This document shows positions 42,710 to 51,682 of a stretch of DNA of 64,000 bases, piece by piece. The DNA lies in NCBI GenBank assembly GCA_038731605.1, contig JAVYQP010000002.1:1-64000 (forward strand), written 5' to 3'. The notes below the pieces were generated by a model. That model made no database searches. It saw only the letters and a list, made by a program, of their open reading frames with translations, and was not told where the DNA came from. Position 1 is the stretch's first letter; the number at the start of each line of letters is the position of its first letter. Both the position numbers and the translations under genes were made by a program. This stretch comes from WYZ-LMO2 sp038731605. Lineage in GTDB: Archaea; Halobacteriota; Archaeoglobi; Archaeoglobales; Archaeoglobaceae.

Positions 42710-43567
42710 TTACGATTTCACAGGGCTATTTTTCAAACGCAGAAGCATCTCGATATCTTCATCGATCTCTTTTTCCAGCGTTGCGATCTCCTCATCGCTG
42801 AGCGCAAATCTACCCTGCATCTTTATGTATTCTGCGAGCGGAATTCTGTTCTTTTTCTCCAAAAACTTCTTTCCGACTGCAGAAAACTCGAGTTTTCCGT
42901 TTTGATACTCATACAGCACCCAAGCCCCGCTCATCACTGCCTTCCTTGCGACTTCAATCGTTTTCTCACTCGGGAACTTCCAACCCGGTGGGCAAGGAGC
43001 GTGGACGTGAATAAATCTAAAGCCTTCGAGCTTTCCCGCTTTCCTAAACTTAGCTCTGAGATCTCTTATGTATCCAACGGTCGCAGTTGCAACGTAGTTA
43101 GCGCGATGAGCTATCGTTATCAGACCGACGTTTCTCCTTCCAACCCTTTTACCCCTTGGTGAAGTCGTCGTTTTTGCCCCAAACGGCGTGCTAAGACTAG
43201 CTTGATTCCCAGTGTTCATGTAAGCTTCATTGTCGACAACGATCGCTATTATGTCGTCGTTTCTCATTGCGGAGGCGCTAAAGGCTGAAAAACCTATGTC
43301 CAACGCACCGTCGCCCATCCAAGCGATTGCGTTCGCCTTAATTCCGAGCTTCTTGTAAGCCTCGCTCAAACCACACGCAACCGCTGGAGTCGAGGCGAAC
43401 GGAACATGAACGACCGCAACTTTCATCGCAGAATTTGGATGAAGTCCGGCGATAACGGTTGAGCAACTAGCTGGCATTGCAACGACTGGGTTTTCGATCT
43501 CGTCCAAGCAACGCATTGCGAGCGAAATTGGACATCCTGGACAACTTGCGTTTCCGGGGTAGATCAT
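42710..43567 (-). CDS. porB: Pyruvate:ferredoxin oxidoreductase beta subunit
   Basis: A 285-residue thiamine-diphosphate subunit. TPP-binding GDGALDIGFSAF is near residue 90, and cysteines in NASCPGCPISLAMRC bind a 4Fe-4S cluster. NTGNQASLSTPFGAKTTTSPRG is the specificity loop resembling pyruvate enzymes. It oxidises pyruvate to acetyl-CoA with ferredoxin. The ATG overlaps the porA stop as ATGA (43564-43567). It is the last gene of porGDAB. Confidence 0.88.
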   Translation of the reverse strand: MIYPGNASCPGCPISLAMRCLDEIENPVVAMPASCSTVIAGLHPNSAMKVAVVHVPFASTPAVACGLSEAYKKLGIKANAIAWMGDGALDIGFSAFSASAMRNDDIIAIVVDNEAYMNTGNQASLSTPFGAKTTTSPRGKRVGRRNVGLITIAHRANYVATATVGYIRDLRAKFRKAGKLEGFRFIHVHAPCPPGWKFPSEKTIEVARKAVMSGAWVLYEYQNGKLEFSAVGKKFLEKKNRIPLAEYIKMQGRFALSDEEIATLEKEIDEDIEMLLRLKNSPVKS

Positions 43568-44646
43568 AGGAGCCACTCCACCTCGTTGAGCTTTCCATCA
43601 ACGAATCTCTTGAAGATCGCATAAAAATCATCGACGCTAACTTCAAGCCCACCGAGTCCGGCGATCACATTCTTCGCTTCTATACCACAAGCCTTGACTT
43701 CCAACCCAAGAACTCCTTGCAGAGTTGTGTTCGCCCTATCCACAACCAAGACTTCGCAGTTCAAATCCTTCAAAGCTTTTTTGGGGAAAGGTCTGATGAA
43801 CCGGAGCCTTAAAAGCCCTATCTTCTTGCCCTCCTCACGCAACACATCGATCGCATCCTTTGCGTCTCCACACCAACCACCACACATCACAACTGCGAAC
43901 TCGGCGTCTTCAAGGCGGTAGCTCTCCACAAGCCCGCCGTGGTTGCCAAATTTTGCATCGCTTTTTTCTATCACTTCAGCAGACTTCTCTAAATCGAGCG
44001 CTAAATCGTATCTCGCCTTCATCCTCGCCTTGCCGAGTGTTACTGCGTTTACCGCAATTTCTTGTCCCGGAGTTATGCAATAAGCTCGCCTTCGCCTTGG
44101 AATTTCTGCTTCCCAGAGCTCAACAACTTCCGCAGTGTGGCTCATCGTGAACCCATCGATTCCCACTGCGAATGGGATGTTCATTTCTTCGCTTACGTAA
44201 AAAGCTTGGAGGGTCATGTCAAACGCCTCTTGCGCATTTTCCGCGATCCCGATTATCCAGCCCGCGTCACGGAGTAAGATTATGTCCAAGTGATCTCCGT
44301 GGATGTTCCATGGAGCGCCGATGGATCGCATCGCAACCGCCATGACTGCTGGGAGCCTTGAACCAGCGATCCACCAGCACATCTCGAGCATGTAGGCGAG
44401 CCCATGACTTGAAGTGGCTGTAAAAACTCTCGCTCCAGCGGTTGCTGCACCATGAATCATCGCCATCGCAGAGTGCTCAGATTCGGCGTTGATGAACTTC
44501 GCATCCAGTTCACCTTTTTCCACCATTTCCGCAAGTTTTTCCACTATTGGAGACTGCGGAGTTATTGGATACGCCGCAATAACATCGGGCTTCGCAATCT
44601 TCACCGCATGAGCTATCGCTTCGTTGCTCGTAAGGAGCTTTTTCAC
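43564..44646 (-). CDS. porA: Pyruvate:ferredoxin oxidoreductase alpha subunit
   Basis: A 360-residue subunit that forms the pyruvate and TPP pocket with PorB. AAYPITPQSPIVEKL is near the N-terminus, followed by INAESEHSAMAMIHGAA and ATSSHGLAYMLE; GAPWNIHGDHLD is the pyruvate-type loop. A longer frame exists, but GTG at 44646 overlaps the porD stop (GTGA), fitting operon coupling. The gene lies between porD and porB. No broken motif is seen. Confidence 0.88.
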   Translation of the reverse strand: MKKLLTSNEAIAHAVKIAKPDVIAAYPITPQSPIVEKLAEMVEKGELDAKFINAESEHSAMAMIHGAATAGARVFTATSSHGLAYMLEMCWWIAGSRLPAVMAVAMRSIGAPWNIHGDHLDIILLRDAGWIIGIAENAQEAFDMTLQAFYVSEEMNIPFAVGIDGFTMSHTAEVVELWEAEIPRRRRAYCITPGQEIAVNAVTLGKARMKARYDLALDLEKSAEVIEKSDAKFGNHGGLVESYRLEDAEFAVVMCGGWCGDAKDAIDVLREEGKKIGLLRLRFIRPFPKKALKDLNCEVLVVDRANTTLQGVLGLEVKACGIEAKNVIAGLGGLEVSVDDFYAIFKRFVDGKLNEVEWLL

Positions 44647-44879
44647 TCTAAAACCATCCTTATCGCTTTTTGCTTGCAGACTTCCTTGCAAATCCCACAC
44701 CCCTTGCAGAACTTGTAATCTATTTTACCGTCGACTATCACACCCTCTGGGCAATACTCGGTGCAAACACCACAACCTGTGCAGAGAGATTCGTCAACGA
44801 CTGGTCTGTAAACCCTCCAAGTCCCAGTTTTTCCAGCAGAAGCTATTTTCGCCTTCGCAATTATTGGCTCGAGATCCAT
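44643..44879 (-). CDS. porD: Pyruvate:ferredoxin oxidoreductase delta subunit
   Basis: A 78-residue ferredoxin-like subunit with two 4Fe-4S motifs, CTGCGVCTEYCP (about 33-44) and CKGCGICKEVCK (about 58-69). It carries electrons from the PorAB site towards soluble ferredoxin. Its start overlaps porG by 19 bases and its stop overlaps porA by GTGA. The cysteine pattern is complete. Confidence 0.88.
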   Translation of the reverse strand: MDLEPIIAKAKIASAGKTGTWRVYRPVVDESLCTGCGVCTEYCPEGVIVDGKIDYKFCKGCGICKEVCKQKAIRMVLE

Positions 44880-45382
44880 CTCGTCACCTCATATGCTTCC
44901 TTCGCTGCGATGCAACTCTTTCCAGCTTTCTCCCCTAATTCCAGCTCGATCGCTTTCTCCAGCGTTTTTACATCGATTTCCAACGCCCTTGCAATTGCTC
45001 CACTCATTGGGGCGCTTAGAATTGCCCAGCCACCGTTGATGAGACCAAATTTCTCAGCTATAGAAGTTGCGTCAACATAAAAAGTTTTCTCGGCTATTTG
45101 CACCGCATCCTTTGAGTTCAAGATCGCAACCCTTGCGCTTTCAACCTCGATCTTCTTGTCGAAGACAACAACGATATCTGGATTCTTCACCGAAGACCTT
45201 CGCCTTATCGGTTTATCCGAGATACGCAGATAAGCCTTAACCGTCGCCCCTCTTCTTTCAGGACCGAATTGTGGTATTGCCTGCGAAAACAAACCTTGGA
45301 GCATCGCAGAAGTTGCGATAATCCTTGCGGTCGTAACCCCTCCTTGCCCTCCTCGGGAGTAAATGACGAGTTCAGTAAGCAC
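44861..45382 (-). CDS. porG: Pyruvate:ferredoxin oxidoreductase gamma subunit
   Basis: A 173-residue gamma subunit. GGQGGVTTARIIA and FGPERRGATVKAYLRIS are typical of the KFOR gamma domain that binds the CoA-side region. It is the first gene of porGDAB and starts with GTG about 22 bases from TTTTTTTAATTTGC, suggesting a leaderless start. The order porG, porD, porA, porB is that of archaeal pyruvate enzymes. A 2-oxobutyrate preference cannot be excluded. Confidence 0.85.
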   Translation of the reverse strand: MLTELVIYSRGGQGGVTTARIIATSAMLQGLFSQAIPQFGPERRGATVKAYLRISDKPIRRRSSVKNPDIVVVFDKKIEVESARVAILNSKDAVQIAEKTFYVDATSIAEKFGLINGGWAILSAPMSGAIARALEIDVKTLEKAIELELGEKAGKSCIAAKEAYEVTRWISSQ

Positions 45383-45432
45383 AAAACCAGTGCTTGCAAA
45401 TTAAAAAAATTGTGCTCCTTTGTTTCTACGAA

Positions 45433-46113
45433 TCACAAAATCTCAGCCTCTTCGTAAACGACGATACCCTTTTCCGTGATCATGTATGGCTTCGGTTTCC
45501 TTGAATGTTTAACGCCACGCATCTTCACGACTTCTAAACCAAGCGTGGGCTCTTCGAGCTCGCTCTTTCGAATCATCTTTAGGCATATCATCCCATCGCA
45601 GACGTATTCAAGGATCCCATACTTCGATGCGGTCGGCAAGAACTTGTCCGCTTCGCTCGTGATGATCGCAGTTATTCCAGCTGATTTCATCGTCCTCCTG
45701 AGCGAAGAGAGAATTCGATACCTTTCCGCATCGTTGAAAAGGGTTTCAAGGACACTTATTGAATCTATGAGGACCCTGCTTGTGTTCAAACTCTTTATCA
45801 TCTCAGGCAAATCGCTTTCAATTCTTTCAAAGCTCTTTCTGACTTCAAGGGCTTCAAGCCTTGCTATTTCAAAGTTCTCGAACTTCTCCAAGTCCATGCC
45901 AACGCTCTTCGCATTCTTGAGCACACTTTCTTCGTCTTCGTCAAAGCTTATGATCATACAGCTCTCCCCCCTCTTCAGCCCTTCGTAGATGAAGTGAACC
46001 CCGAGCGTCGTTTTACCAGTTCCGTAGCTCCCAACCACCGCAACCACGTAACCCTTCGGAATCCCGCCACCCAAAATCGCATCAAGTCCAGCGATTCCAG
46101 TTGACAATCTCAT
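45433..46113 (-). CDS. KaiC-like ATPase, fourth gene of cluster
   Basis: A 226-residue RecA-superfamily KaiC-like ATPase. Walker A GSYGTGKTT is at residues 28-36, and the Walker B-like strand RVLIDSISV follows later. The start GIAGLDAILGGGIPKGY is the KaiC entry. It is the only other gene of the four with an intact P-loop besides the first. Its ATG overlaps the end of the gene at 46110 by 4 bases. These proteins are often signal or regulatory switches in archaea; the partner here is unknown. Confidence 0.8.
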   Translation of the reverse strand: MRLSTGIAGLDAILGGGIPKGYVVAVVGSYGTGKTTLGVHFIYEGLKRGESCMIISFDEDEESVLKNAKSVGMDLEKFENFEIARLEALEVRKSFERIESDLPEMIKSLNTSRVLIDSISVLETLFNDAERYRILSSLRRTMKSAGITAIITSEADKFLPTASKYGILEYVCDGMICLKMIRKSELEEPTLGLEVVKMRGVKHSRKPKPYMITEKGIVVYEEAEIL

Positions 46114-46844
46114 AAGACTCTCATGAGCCTTGAGATAGTAAAACCTTGCGAGGGGTCGATCTTTACACTATACTTCATCACCCTCTCCCTTTCGAGAATT
46201 GGCAAGATCCCGAGCATTTTTCTGAAGAACATCCACCTCGTGATCGCATCTTTTTCGAAGCTCCACTCAAACACGATAACTCCATCTGCGACGTCGAAGA
46301 GCTCCTCTTCCAAGCTCTTTTCAAGAACGTTCGCAGTTAGGAGCCCCAATAGCAAAACTCCCCTCTTTAGGCAAACCGCCTTAAACCCCTTTAGAAGGTC
46401 GATCAAAGCACTCCAGCCAAGTTTTCTCGAGACCCTTGCCAAGTCTGTGATCGAATCGAGGAAAACAATGCCTTCAACACCGTCAAAAACTTCGACGAGC
46501 TTCGAGAGAACGTTCTTCTCCTCCTTCAAATACTTAAGGGAGCTTTTTTCCGAAACCCACCTCAACGGAACGATCGAGTCCCGGTAGTAGTATTCGGCAA
46601 GGCTAACGATGTTTATCTCCGCTTCTTTCTTCATCTCGGGAAAGGATAGCTTTATCTCTCTTTGCACCTCTTCAGTTGTTTTTGTGATCGAAACGTAGTT
46701 CAGCGGAAGTTTTCCTGCGTTGTTGAAAAGAATTGTGAGCCCAAACTCCTTACCTCCAGCACCGCTCTCTTCATAGAGAATAACCAGCCCCTCATGGAAC
46801 CCTTGGATTTGCTTGTCCAAGAACTCTATTCCCGTGCTTATCAC
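46110..46844 (-). CDS. KaiC-like protein with degenerate P-loop
   Basis: A 244-residue protein that keeps the KaiC-like start STGIEFLDKQIQGF and overall fold pattern. The Walker A region reads EESGAGGKEF (about 25-34), so the Thr/Ser after Lys is replaced by Glu. ATP hydrolysis is doubtful. GIVFLDSITDLAR fits the Walker B strand. It overlaps its neighbours by 4 bases on both sides, so strict equal expression is likely. It may be a non-catalytic subunit with the intact ATPase that follows. Confidence 0.7.
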   Translation of the reverse strand: MISTGIEFLDKQIQGFHEGLVILYEESGAGGKEFGLTILFNNAGKLPLNYVSITKTTEEVQREIKLSFPEMKKEAEINIVSLAEYYYRDSIVPLRWVSEKSSLKYLKEEKNVLSKLVEVFDGVEGIVFLDSITDLARVSRKLGWSALIDLLKGFKAVCLKRGVLLLGLLTANVLEKSLEEELFDVADGVIVFEWSFEKDAITRWMFFRKMLGILPILERERVMKYSVKIDPSQGFTISRLMRVL

Positions 46845-47398
46845 ACTTCTATCACCTCATCGCACATCAGTGTTATCTGCGAATAATAGGTCTCGTCCAT
46901 TTCCTTCTCGAGAGCAAAGATTGTTCCAATGAAGCCTCGGAGCCGAATCTTTCCAGTTATGTGCCTCAGGAACTTTATGAGGGTTTCGAAAGACTTGTAG
47001 AGCGAGATCGTGGAAAGAGAGTCTATGTAAATGAAGCGGTTGTCCGAGGTTATGAGATCCATCGCCCTCTCGATCGTGACCTGGAGCTGAACTGGGTCGG
47101 GAGAGTTCAAGTAAAAGCAACGATCCTCATCCACAATTTCTCCACCAACTTGCATCGTGATGCTGTCGATGAAGTAGAGCTTGTTCAAATCCACGCCCTC
47201 TTTTCCAAGGATTCTTTTAAGGCTGAAATATGGCTTGTTCAGCGTAACGTAAACGCCTTCTGCAAAAGAAGAAAAGAACTTGATTATCTCGAGGCTGACC
47301 TTTACGTAGCTTTTCGCATCTACCTTCACGAGGATTATCTCTGCTCCGTTGTCTATAGCTTCCTTAATCCTCTCTGGAAGGCTTAAACTTGTATTCAT
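46841..47398 (-). CDS. KaiC-like domain protein lacking a P-loop
   Basis: A 185-residue protein with the RecA-like later half: VYVTLNKPYFSLKRIL, LYFIDSITMQVGG, and RFIYIDSLSTISLY, the strand-helix series of KaiC-like proteins. It has no Walker A at all. It looks like the shortest, non-catalytic member of the group. It overlaps the first gene by 35 bases and the following one by 4 bases. A regulatory or scaffolding role is inferred. Confidence 0.65.
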   Translation of the reverse strand: MNTSLSLPERIKEAIDNGAEIILVKVDAKSYVKVSLEIIKFFSSFAEGVYVTLNKPYFSLKRILGKEGVDLNKLYFIDSITMQVGGEIVDEDRCFYLNSPDPVQLQVTIERAMDLITSDNRFIYIDSLSTISLYKSFETLIKFLRHITGKIRLRGFIGTIFALEKEMDETYYSQITLMCDEVIEV

Positions 47399-48086
47399 AG
47401 TCCTTCCTTATGAGCCAACCATCTTTAATGACGATCCCATCATCGGTTACATCGTAGGGGAACCACTCCAAGGGATGCGCATACCGATACTTTTTCAGGA
47501 TTCTCATAGCCCTCACGTAAGCATCCGGGACTCGTAGAATGTCCATGAAGATCACAGTTTCAACGAAGTTCTTTGTATCACTCCAAGGTCCAACCATCGG
47601 TGCCTCCTCGACCCAAAGCGACGTGACCTCGTATTTGTAAGCGAGATCTGCCATGTAACGTATCGCCCTCCTATAAAGCACCGGATCCGCAAGAGTCTTC
47701 TCGAGATCCGTGCACGAGTCAAAGACAACTCTATCTATTCCCTCGCTTTTCATGCCGTAAGTAGCTTCGAGTCCTTCTTTCACCTTCTCTTTTGTCATTG
47801 GTAGCAGATACTTCGGCTCAATTCTTATGAAGCGCCAGTGTATCTTATTGTAGACGTCTTTCATGAAGTTGAACTGCGCTAAGTAATTCTTGCAGTTGTA
47901 TTTGTTCATCGTCGTAGAGATGTAAATCACAGTTTCACCGTTTCTCGCACCTTCTGCAGCCCATTGCGCAGCTAAAATCGTTTTTCCTATACCGCTTCTG
48001 CCTATTACTAAGCTTATCGTGCTTCTGTCAAGCCCCCCGCCAAGATATTCGTCGAGTTTCGGAATTCCAAACTTCGCAAAGTCCAT
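47364..48086 (-). CDS. KaiC-like ATPase, first gene of cluster
   Basis: A 240-residue KaiC-like ATPase. GIPKLDEYLGGGLDRS leads into Walker A GRSGIGKT at about residues 29-36, and Walker B RVVFDSCTDL lies near residue 131. All catalytic features are present. ATG 48086 is about 26 bases after TTAAATTTAAATC and fits a leaderless start; an ATG at 48101 is too close to that TATA. It heads the four-gene chain and is divergent from a small ferredoxin. Longer upstream reading frames are antisense to the PfkB gene. Confidence 0.8.
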   Translation of the reverse strand: MDFAKFGIPKLDEYLGGGLDRSTISLVIGRSGIGKTILAAQWAAEGARNGETVIYISTTMNKYNCKNYLAQFNFMKDVYNKIHWRFIRIEPKYLLPMTKEKVKEGLEATYGMKSEGIDRVVFDSCTDLEKTLADPVLYRRAIRYMADLAYKYEVTSLWVEEAPMVGPWSDTKNFVETVIFMDILRVPDAYVRAMRILKKYRYAHPLEWFPYDVTDDGIVIKDGWLIRKDYEYKFKPSRED

Positions 48087-48164
48087 GACATTTGTTCGCA
48101 TTTTAGATTTAAATTTAACCTTCAAAACTGAAAGAGGTTTATAAGCCTTGAGCTTACGAAACTT

Positions 48165-48335
48165 ATGCCTGCGGTTGTTGATAAAAGCAAGTGCGATGGA
48201 TGCGGAACTTGCGTAGACGAATGTCCAGTGGGCGCTATAGAGCTCAACGACTACGCAATCGTCGACGAAGAGATTTGTACTGAATGTGGAAGTTGCGTTG
48301 ATGTTTGCCCAAACGAGGCGATCAGTCTTGAGTAG
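48165..48335 (+). CDS. 2x[4Fe-4S] ferredoxin
   Basis: A 56-residue ferredoxin with two classic motifs, CDGCGTCVDECP (residues 10-21) and CTECGSCVDVCP (38-49). It is a soluble low-potential electron carrier and a possible partner for the Por complex or other ferredoxin enzymes. It starts about 27 bases after GTTTATAAG, as a leaderless gene. Its stop overlaps the likely TTG start of the PfkB kinase gene. Both cluster motifs are complete. Confidence 0.92.
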   Translation: MPAVVDKSKCDGCGTCVDECPVGAIELNDYAIVDEEICTECGSCVDVCPNEAISLE

Positions 48336-49218
48336 CGTAATTGGCTTTGGAGCCTTGAACCTCGACAAAATATACAGAGTCGACAAGATTCCGAAAGCGG
48401 ATGAGGAGAGCTTCGTCAAAGACCTCCAGCTCTTCCCCGGGGGGAGTGCTGCGAACACGATCGTAGGACTTTCGAGACTCGGAGTAAAAAGCGCATACAT
48501 TGGCAAAGTAGGAGACGATGCAGAAGGAGAGATCTTGCTCGAGGATCTAAAAAGAGAGAGAGTTGATACCAAAGCGGTCATAAAAGCAAAGGGAAGGAGC
48601 GGAACTGCGATAATCTTCGTCGATGACATGGGAAACAGGGCGATCTTAGTCGATCCAGGTGTAAACGACACGATTCGCTACGAGGAAATAGATCTCGAAT
48701 TCGCAACTAAGTTCTCCTTGCTCCATCTCACGTCTTTCATCTGCAAGAACGGATTCGATTCATTCAACTCACAGAAGAAGATCGTTGAAAACTTCGAAAT
48801 CGTTAGCTTCGACCCCGGGCTTCCATATGCGGAGCGTGGAAAGGATGAGATGATGAAAATACTTAAGAGAACGACGATCTTTCTGCCGAACAAGATCGAG
48901 ATAGAGAGGATGTTCAACACGGATTACAAAACCGCAACTGAAGAGTGTATCTCGATGGGCATCGAGGTCGTTGTGGTGAAGCTCGGAAAAGAGGGGTGCT
49001 GGATAAAGAGCAAAGACAAAGAGCTCCGGGTTCCGGCGAGAAGCGTAAGAGTTGTCGACACAACTGGTGCTGGCGACGCTTTTAACGCTGGCTTCCTCTA
49101 TGGCTATCTGAAGGGCAAAGACCTCGAGACTTGCGGAAAGCTCGGGAATTATGTCGCATCACTTTGCATTCAGCACGTCGGCGCAAGAAGTGGTTTGCCG
49201 TATTCGGTAGATTTTTAA
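48328..49218 (+). CDS. PfkB-family carbohydrate kinase
   Basis: A 296-residue ribokinase-fold kinase. The first motif is GGSAANTIVGLSRLG and the second is DTTGAGDAFNAGFLYG, where Asp in GAGD is the catalytic base. It phosphorylates a sugar or nucleoside using ATP, and the substrate cannot be chosen by sequence alone. The N-terminus SSVIGFGALNLDKIY begins right after the TTG at 48328, which overlaps the ferredoxin stop; an ATG at 48301 is possible. It is likely cotranscribed with the ferredoxin. Confidence 0.8.
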   Translation: MSSVIGFGALNLDKIYRVDKIPKADEESFVKDLQLFPGGSAANTIVGLSRLGVKSAYIGKVGDDAEGEILLEDLKRERVDTKAVIKAKGRSGTAIIFVDDMGNRAILVDPGVNDTIRYEEIDLEFATKFSLLHLTSFICKNGFDSFNSQKKIVENFEIVSFDPGLPYAERGKDEMMKILKRTTIFLPNKIEIERMFNTDYKTATEECISMGIEVVVVKLGKEGCWIKSKDKELRVPARSVRVVDTTGAGDAFNAGFLYGYLKGKDLETCGKLGNYVASLCIQHVGARSGLPYSVDF

Positions 49219-49239
49219 ATCTAATCCTTTATAGATCTC

Positions 49240-50556
49240 ATGCGCCTAATCTTAGTGCTTCTGTTAATAGCCCCCGTGTCTGCGATTTCTGTAAGCTATG
49301 AGCTCTCTCCAGAAATCGTTCTTCCAAATGGATATGCGGATTGCCTGATCAAGATCTCGAACCCAAATCTAAACTCGACCAACGTTTACTCGATCTCCTT
49401 CTACTCAAGCACAGTCGAGGTCTTGCCGAGCTCTATTGCGATAGGGAAGATAGCTCCGCAGAGCGTCTACAGTCTCAAGGTTTCGATGAAGTCGCAGATC
49501 GTTGGAAGGCACGTCGTTGAAATGCACATCTCGCTTGAGAACGAGTCGATAACGATGCCAATAGAGCTCGTTGTAGACGACAAGTTCCCACAAGTTGCAA
49601 TAGTTTCACCGCTTTACAAAGGCGAGGTGAAGAACGCAAGGATCGCGATCTCATCCCCAATAACGCTCCGAGATCTCAGGATCGAAGCCCTCTTCAACGC
49701 AACGCCAAAGGTTCACTACGTCGGAACCCTAAGCGGAGCCGAGGAAGTTGAGTTTAAATTCAGCGAAGAGCTCGAGGAGCTACACTTCAAGATTTCCTTC
49801 TACAACGGAAGAAGTTATCACGAGGTCGAGAGGTCGTTGAAAGCGAACTACCTCGAGTCAAAGGGACTTGCGACGAATTTACAACTCTCAAGAGACGTTC
49901 TCTTCACGGGAGAAGCGGTCAACTTAACCTTGGAGATAACGAACCTTAGAAACGACGAGGTTTACTTGATCGAAGTCAACGCCGTTGGAAATGGTAAGTT
50001 TGCCCGAGATTATGCAAAGATAGAGAAACTTGGCGTTGGAGAGAAGAAGTCGCTGAACTTCCTCTTCAGCCCGAGAGAGAGCGGAAAAGTTGAACTACGC
50101 ATAAGTTACTACGACTACTTTGGTGTGAAGCGAGAAGTCGTTGAAAGTGCTTCAATCGAAGTCCTCGAGGCTAAAGCTCTACAAATCGCAAATCTACGCA
50201 CTGAAAGCGCAATAGGGAAGACGAAGATTTCGGGAGAGATCGTGAACTACGGGCACAGGAGTGCCTTGAGCGTCGCAGTTTCAGCTTTTTGTAACGAAAG
50301 TAAATCAGACTATTTCATCGGTGAAATAAAGGCGAATGACTACGAGACATTCGACCTCGAGGTTTCTTGCAGAAATGCGACGCTCGAGTTATCTTGGTGG
50401 AACGAGGCAGGAGAAAGGTTTACCATACTCGAAAGCGTTGAAGTGAAAGCCTTTAAAGCCGAGGAAGGCAATGCAACACCTCTGATCGTCGCAGTCATTG
50501 CCTCCATTGCGGTCATAGCGTTCGTCGTTTACGTAGCGCTACGCCGTAGAAAGTGA
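49240..50556 (+). CDS. Exported CARDB-like protein with C-terminal anchor
   Basis: A 438-residue protein with a signal peptide (about 1-16) and several immunoglobulin-like or CARDB domains (repeats with ITNLRNDEVYLIEVNAVG and SPRESGKVELRISYYDY). A C-terminal transmembrane helix followed by basic residues (LIVAVIASIAVIAFVVYVALRRRK, about 415-438, with the last part inside) closes it. It is expected on the outside of the membrane. Its stop is 1 base before a MacB-type permease, so it is probably the extracytoplasmic partner of that permease. A TATA element lies before it. Confidence 0.65.
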   Translation: MRLILVLLLIAPVSAISVSYELSPEIVLPNGYADCLIKISNPNLNSTNVYSISFYSSTVEVLPSSIAIGKIAPQSVYSLKVSMKSQIVGRHVVEMHISLENESITMPIELVVDDKFPQVAIVSPLYKGEVKNARIAISSPITLRDLRIEALFNATPKVHYVGTLSGAEEVEFKFSEELEELHFKISFYNGRSYHEVERSLKANYLESKGLATNLQLSRDVLFTGEAVNLTLEITNLRNDEVYLIEVNAVGNGKFARDYAKIEKLGVGEKKSLNFLFSPRESGKVELRISYYDYFGVKREVVESASIEVLEAKALQIANLRTESAIGKTKISGEIVNYGHRSALSVAVSAFCNESKSDYFIGEIKANDYETFDLEVSCRNATLELSWWNEAGERFTILESVEVKAFKAEEGNATPLIVAVIASIAVIAFVVYVALRRRK

Positions 50557-50557
50557 T

Positions 50558-51682
50558 ATGTTCTTCGAGCTCGCAAAGAGAAATCTGCAAAGAACAAAGA
50601 TTAGAAGCGCTCTTGCAGTCATCGGAATCTTGATAGGAGTCATGGCAATCTCTGCGATCGGGATCTTTGGAGAGAGTCTGAAATCTGCGGTTTTAGAGAA
50701 CTTCAAGGACTTCGCGAACGAAGTCATTGTGAATCCGAATTACCAGAAGGGTTACAGGTTCATCGAGGAAAGGGATGTGGAAAAGATCAGAAAAATTCCG
50801 GGGATCGAGAACGCAATTGCGGTAAAAAGCGATTACCTATTGGTCGAGTTCAGGAATCAAAAAACCTATGCAACGGTTTACGGACTCGAAGAGAGTGATG
50901 TAAAGAGCATGTTCAAAGCTGAGAAGGGCTCTATAGATCTCGACCAAGGTTGCGTCGTTGGAAATAGGTTGGCAAAAAATCTTGAGATAAAAGTTGGCTC
51001 GAGGATTTTGATAAATGGCAAAGAGTTCAAGGTTACGGGAATCCTTGAATACACTGGCTTTAGATACGATGTAAATCCGAATTTTGCGATCGTGGTTTCG
51101 AAGAACGACTTCGCATCGATCTCAAGCGCAGAGGTTTCGAGCGTAATTGTGAAGGCTAAGAGCATTGAAGACGTTGCGAGGGTAAAGGAAGAGATAGAGC
51201 GGAGGGTTAACTCGAAAGACGAGAAAGTGACTGTTTTTGAGATGAAGATGTTCCTTGAGACAATAACTCAGGCGTTCAACCAGATAAATCTTTTCCTGAT
51301 GGCGATTGCGAGCGTTTCGTTGTTGGTAGCTGGCGTAAGTATCTTGAACATAATGCTGATGTCCACAATCGAGAGAACGAAGGAGATCGGAATAATGCGT
51401 GCGATCGGCGCAAACAGGATGACTGTGTTGAAAATATTCTTGCTTGAGGCGCTCATTCTTGGCGTAATAGGGAGCCTAATTGGTAGTGTTTTGAGCGTTC
51501 TTGCGGGCTACGGGATAAACTATCTAATCCTAAAAGAGACTCGTTATGTTTTTCAGATCGCAACAATCGGATACGTTCTTCTCGGATTTTTGGTAGGAGT
51601 CACTGTGTCGATCCTAAGCGGTCTCTACCCCGCATGGAAGGCAAGCAGACTCGAGCCTATTGAGGCGTTGAGGTTTGAGTAG
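50558..51682 (+). CDS. MacB/FtsX-type ABC permease
   Basis: A 374-residue permease with an N-terminal helix (RSALAVIGILIGVMAIS), a large outside MacB core domain, and three C-terminal helices with the typical ERTKEIGIMRAIGANRMT and LSGLYPAWKASRLEPIEALR ending. It normally works with an ABC ATPase in lipoprotein release, efflux or cell-surface processes. No ATPase gene is adjacent on either side, which is unusual. It follows the exported CARDB-like gene by 1 base, making a two-gene unit, and ends convergently with the histidine kinase. Confidence 0.85.
   Translation: MFFELAKRNLQRTKIRSALAVIGILIGVMAISAIGIFGESLKSAVLENFKDFANEVIVNPNYQKGYRFIEERDVEKIRKIPGIENAIAVKSDYLLVEFRNQKTYATVYGLEESDVKSMFKAEKGSIDLDQGCVVGNRLAKNLEIKVGSRILINGKEFKVTGILEYTGFRYDVNPNFAIVVSKNDFASISSAEVSSVIVKAKSIEDVARVKEEIERRVNSKDEKVTVFEMKMFLETITQAFNQINLFLMAIASVSLLVAGVSILNIMLMSTIERTKEIGIMRAIGANRMTVLKIFLLEALILGVIGSLIGSVLSVLAGYGINYLILKETRYVFQIATIGYVLLGFLVGVTVSILSGLYPAWKASRLEPIEALRFE

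Noticed and set aside
48102..48671. N-terminal extension of the first KaiC-like gene
   Set aside because: The added part is antisense to the ferredoxin and PfkB genes, and the TATA element for the real start lies inside it.
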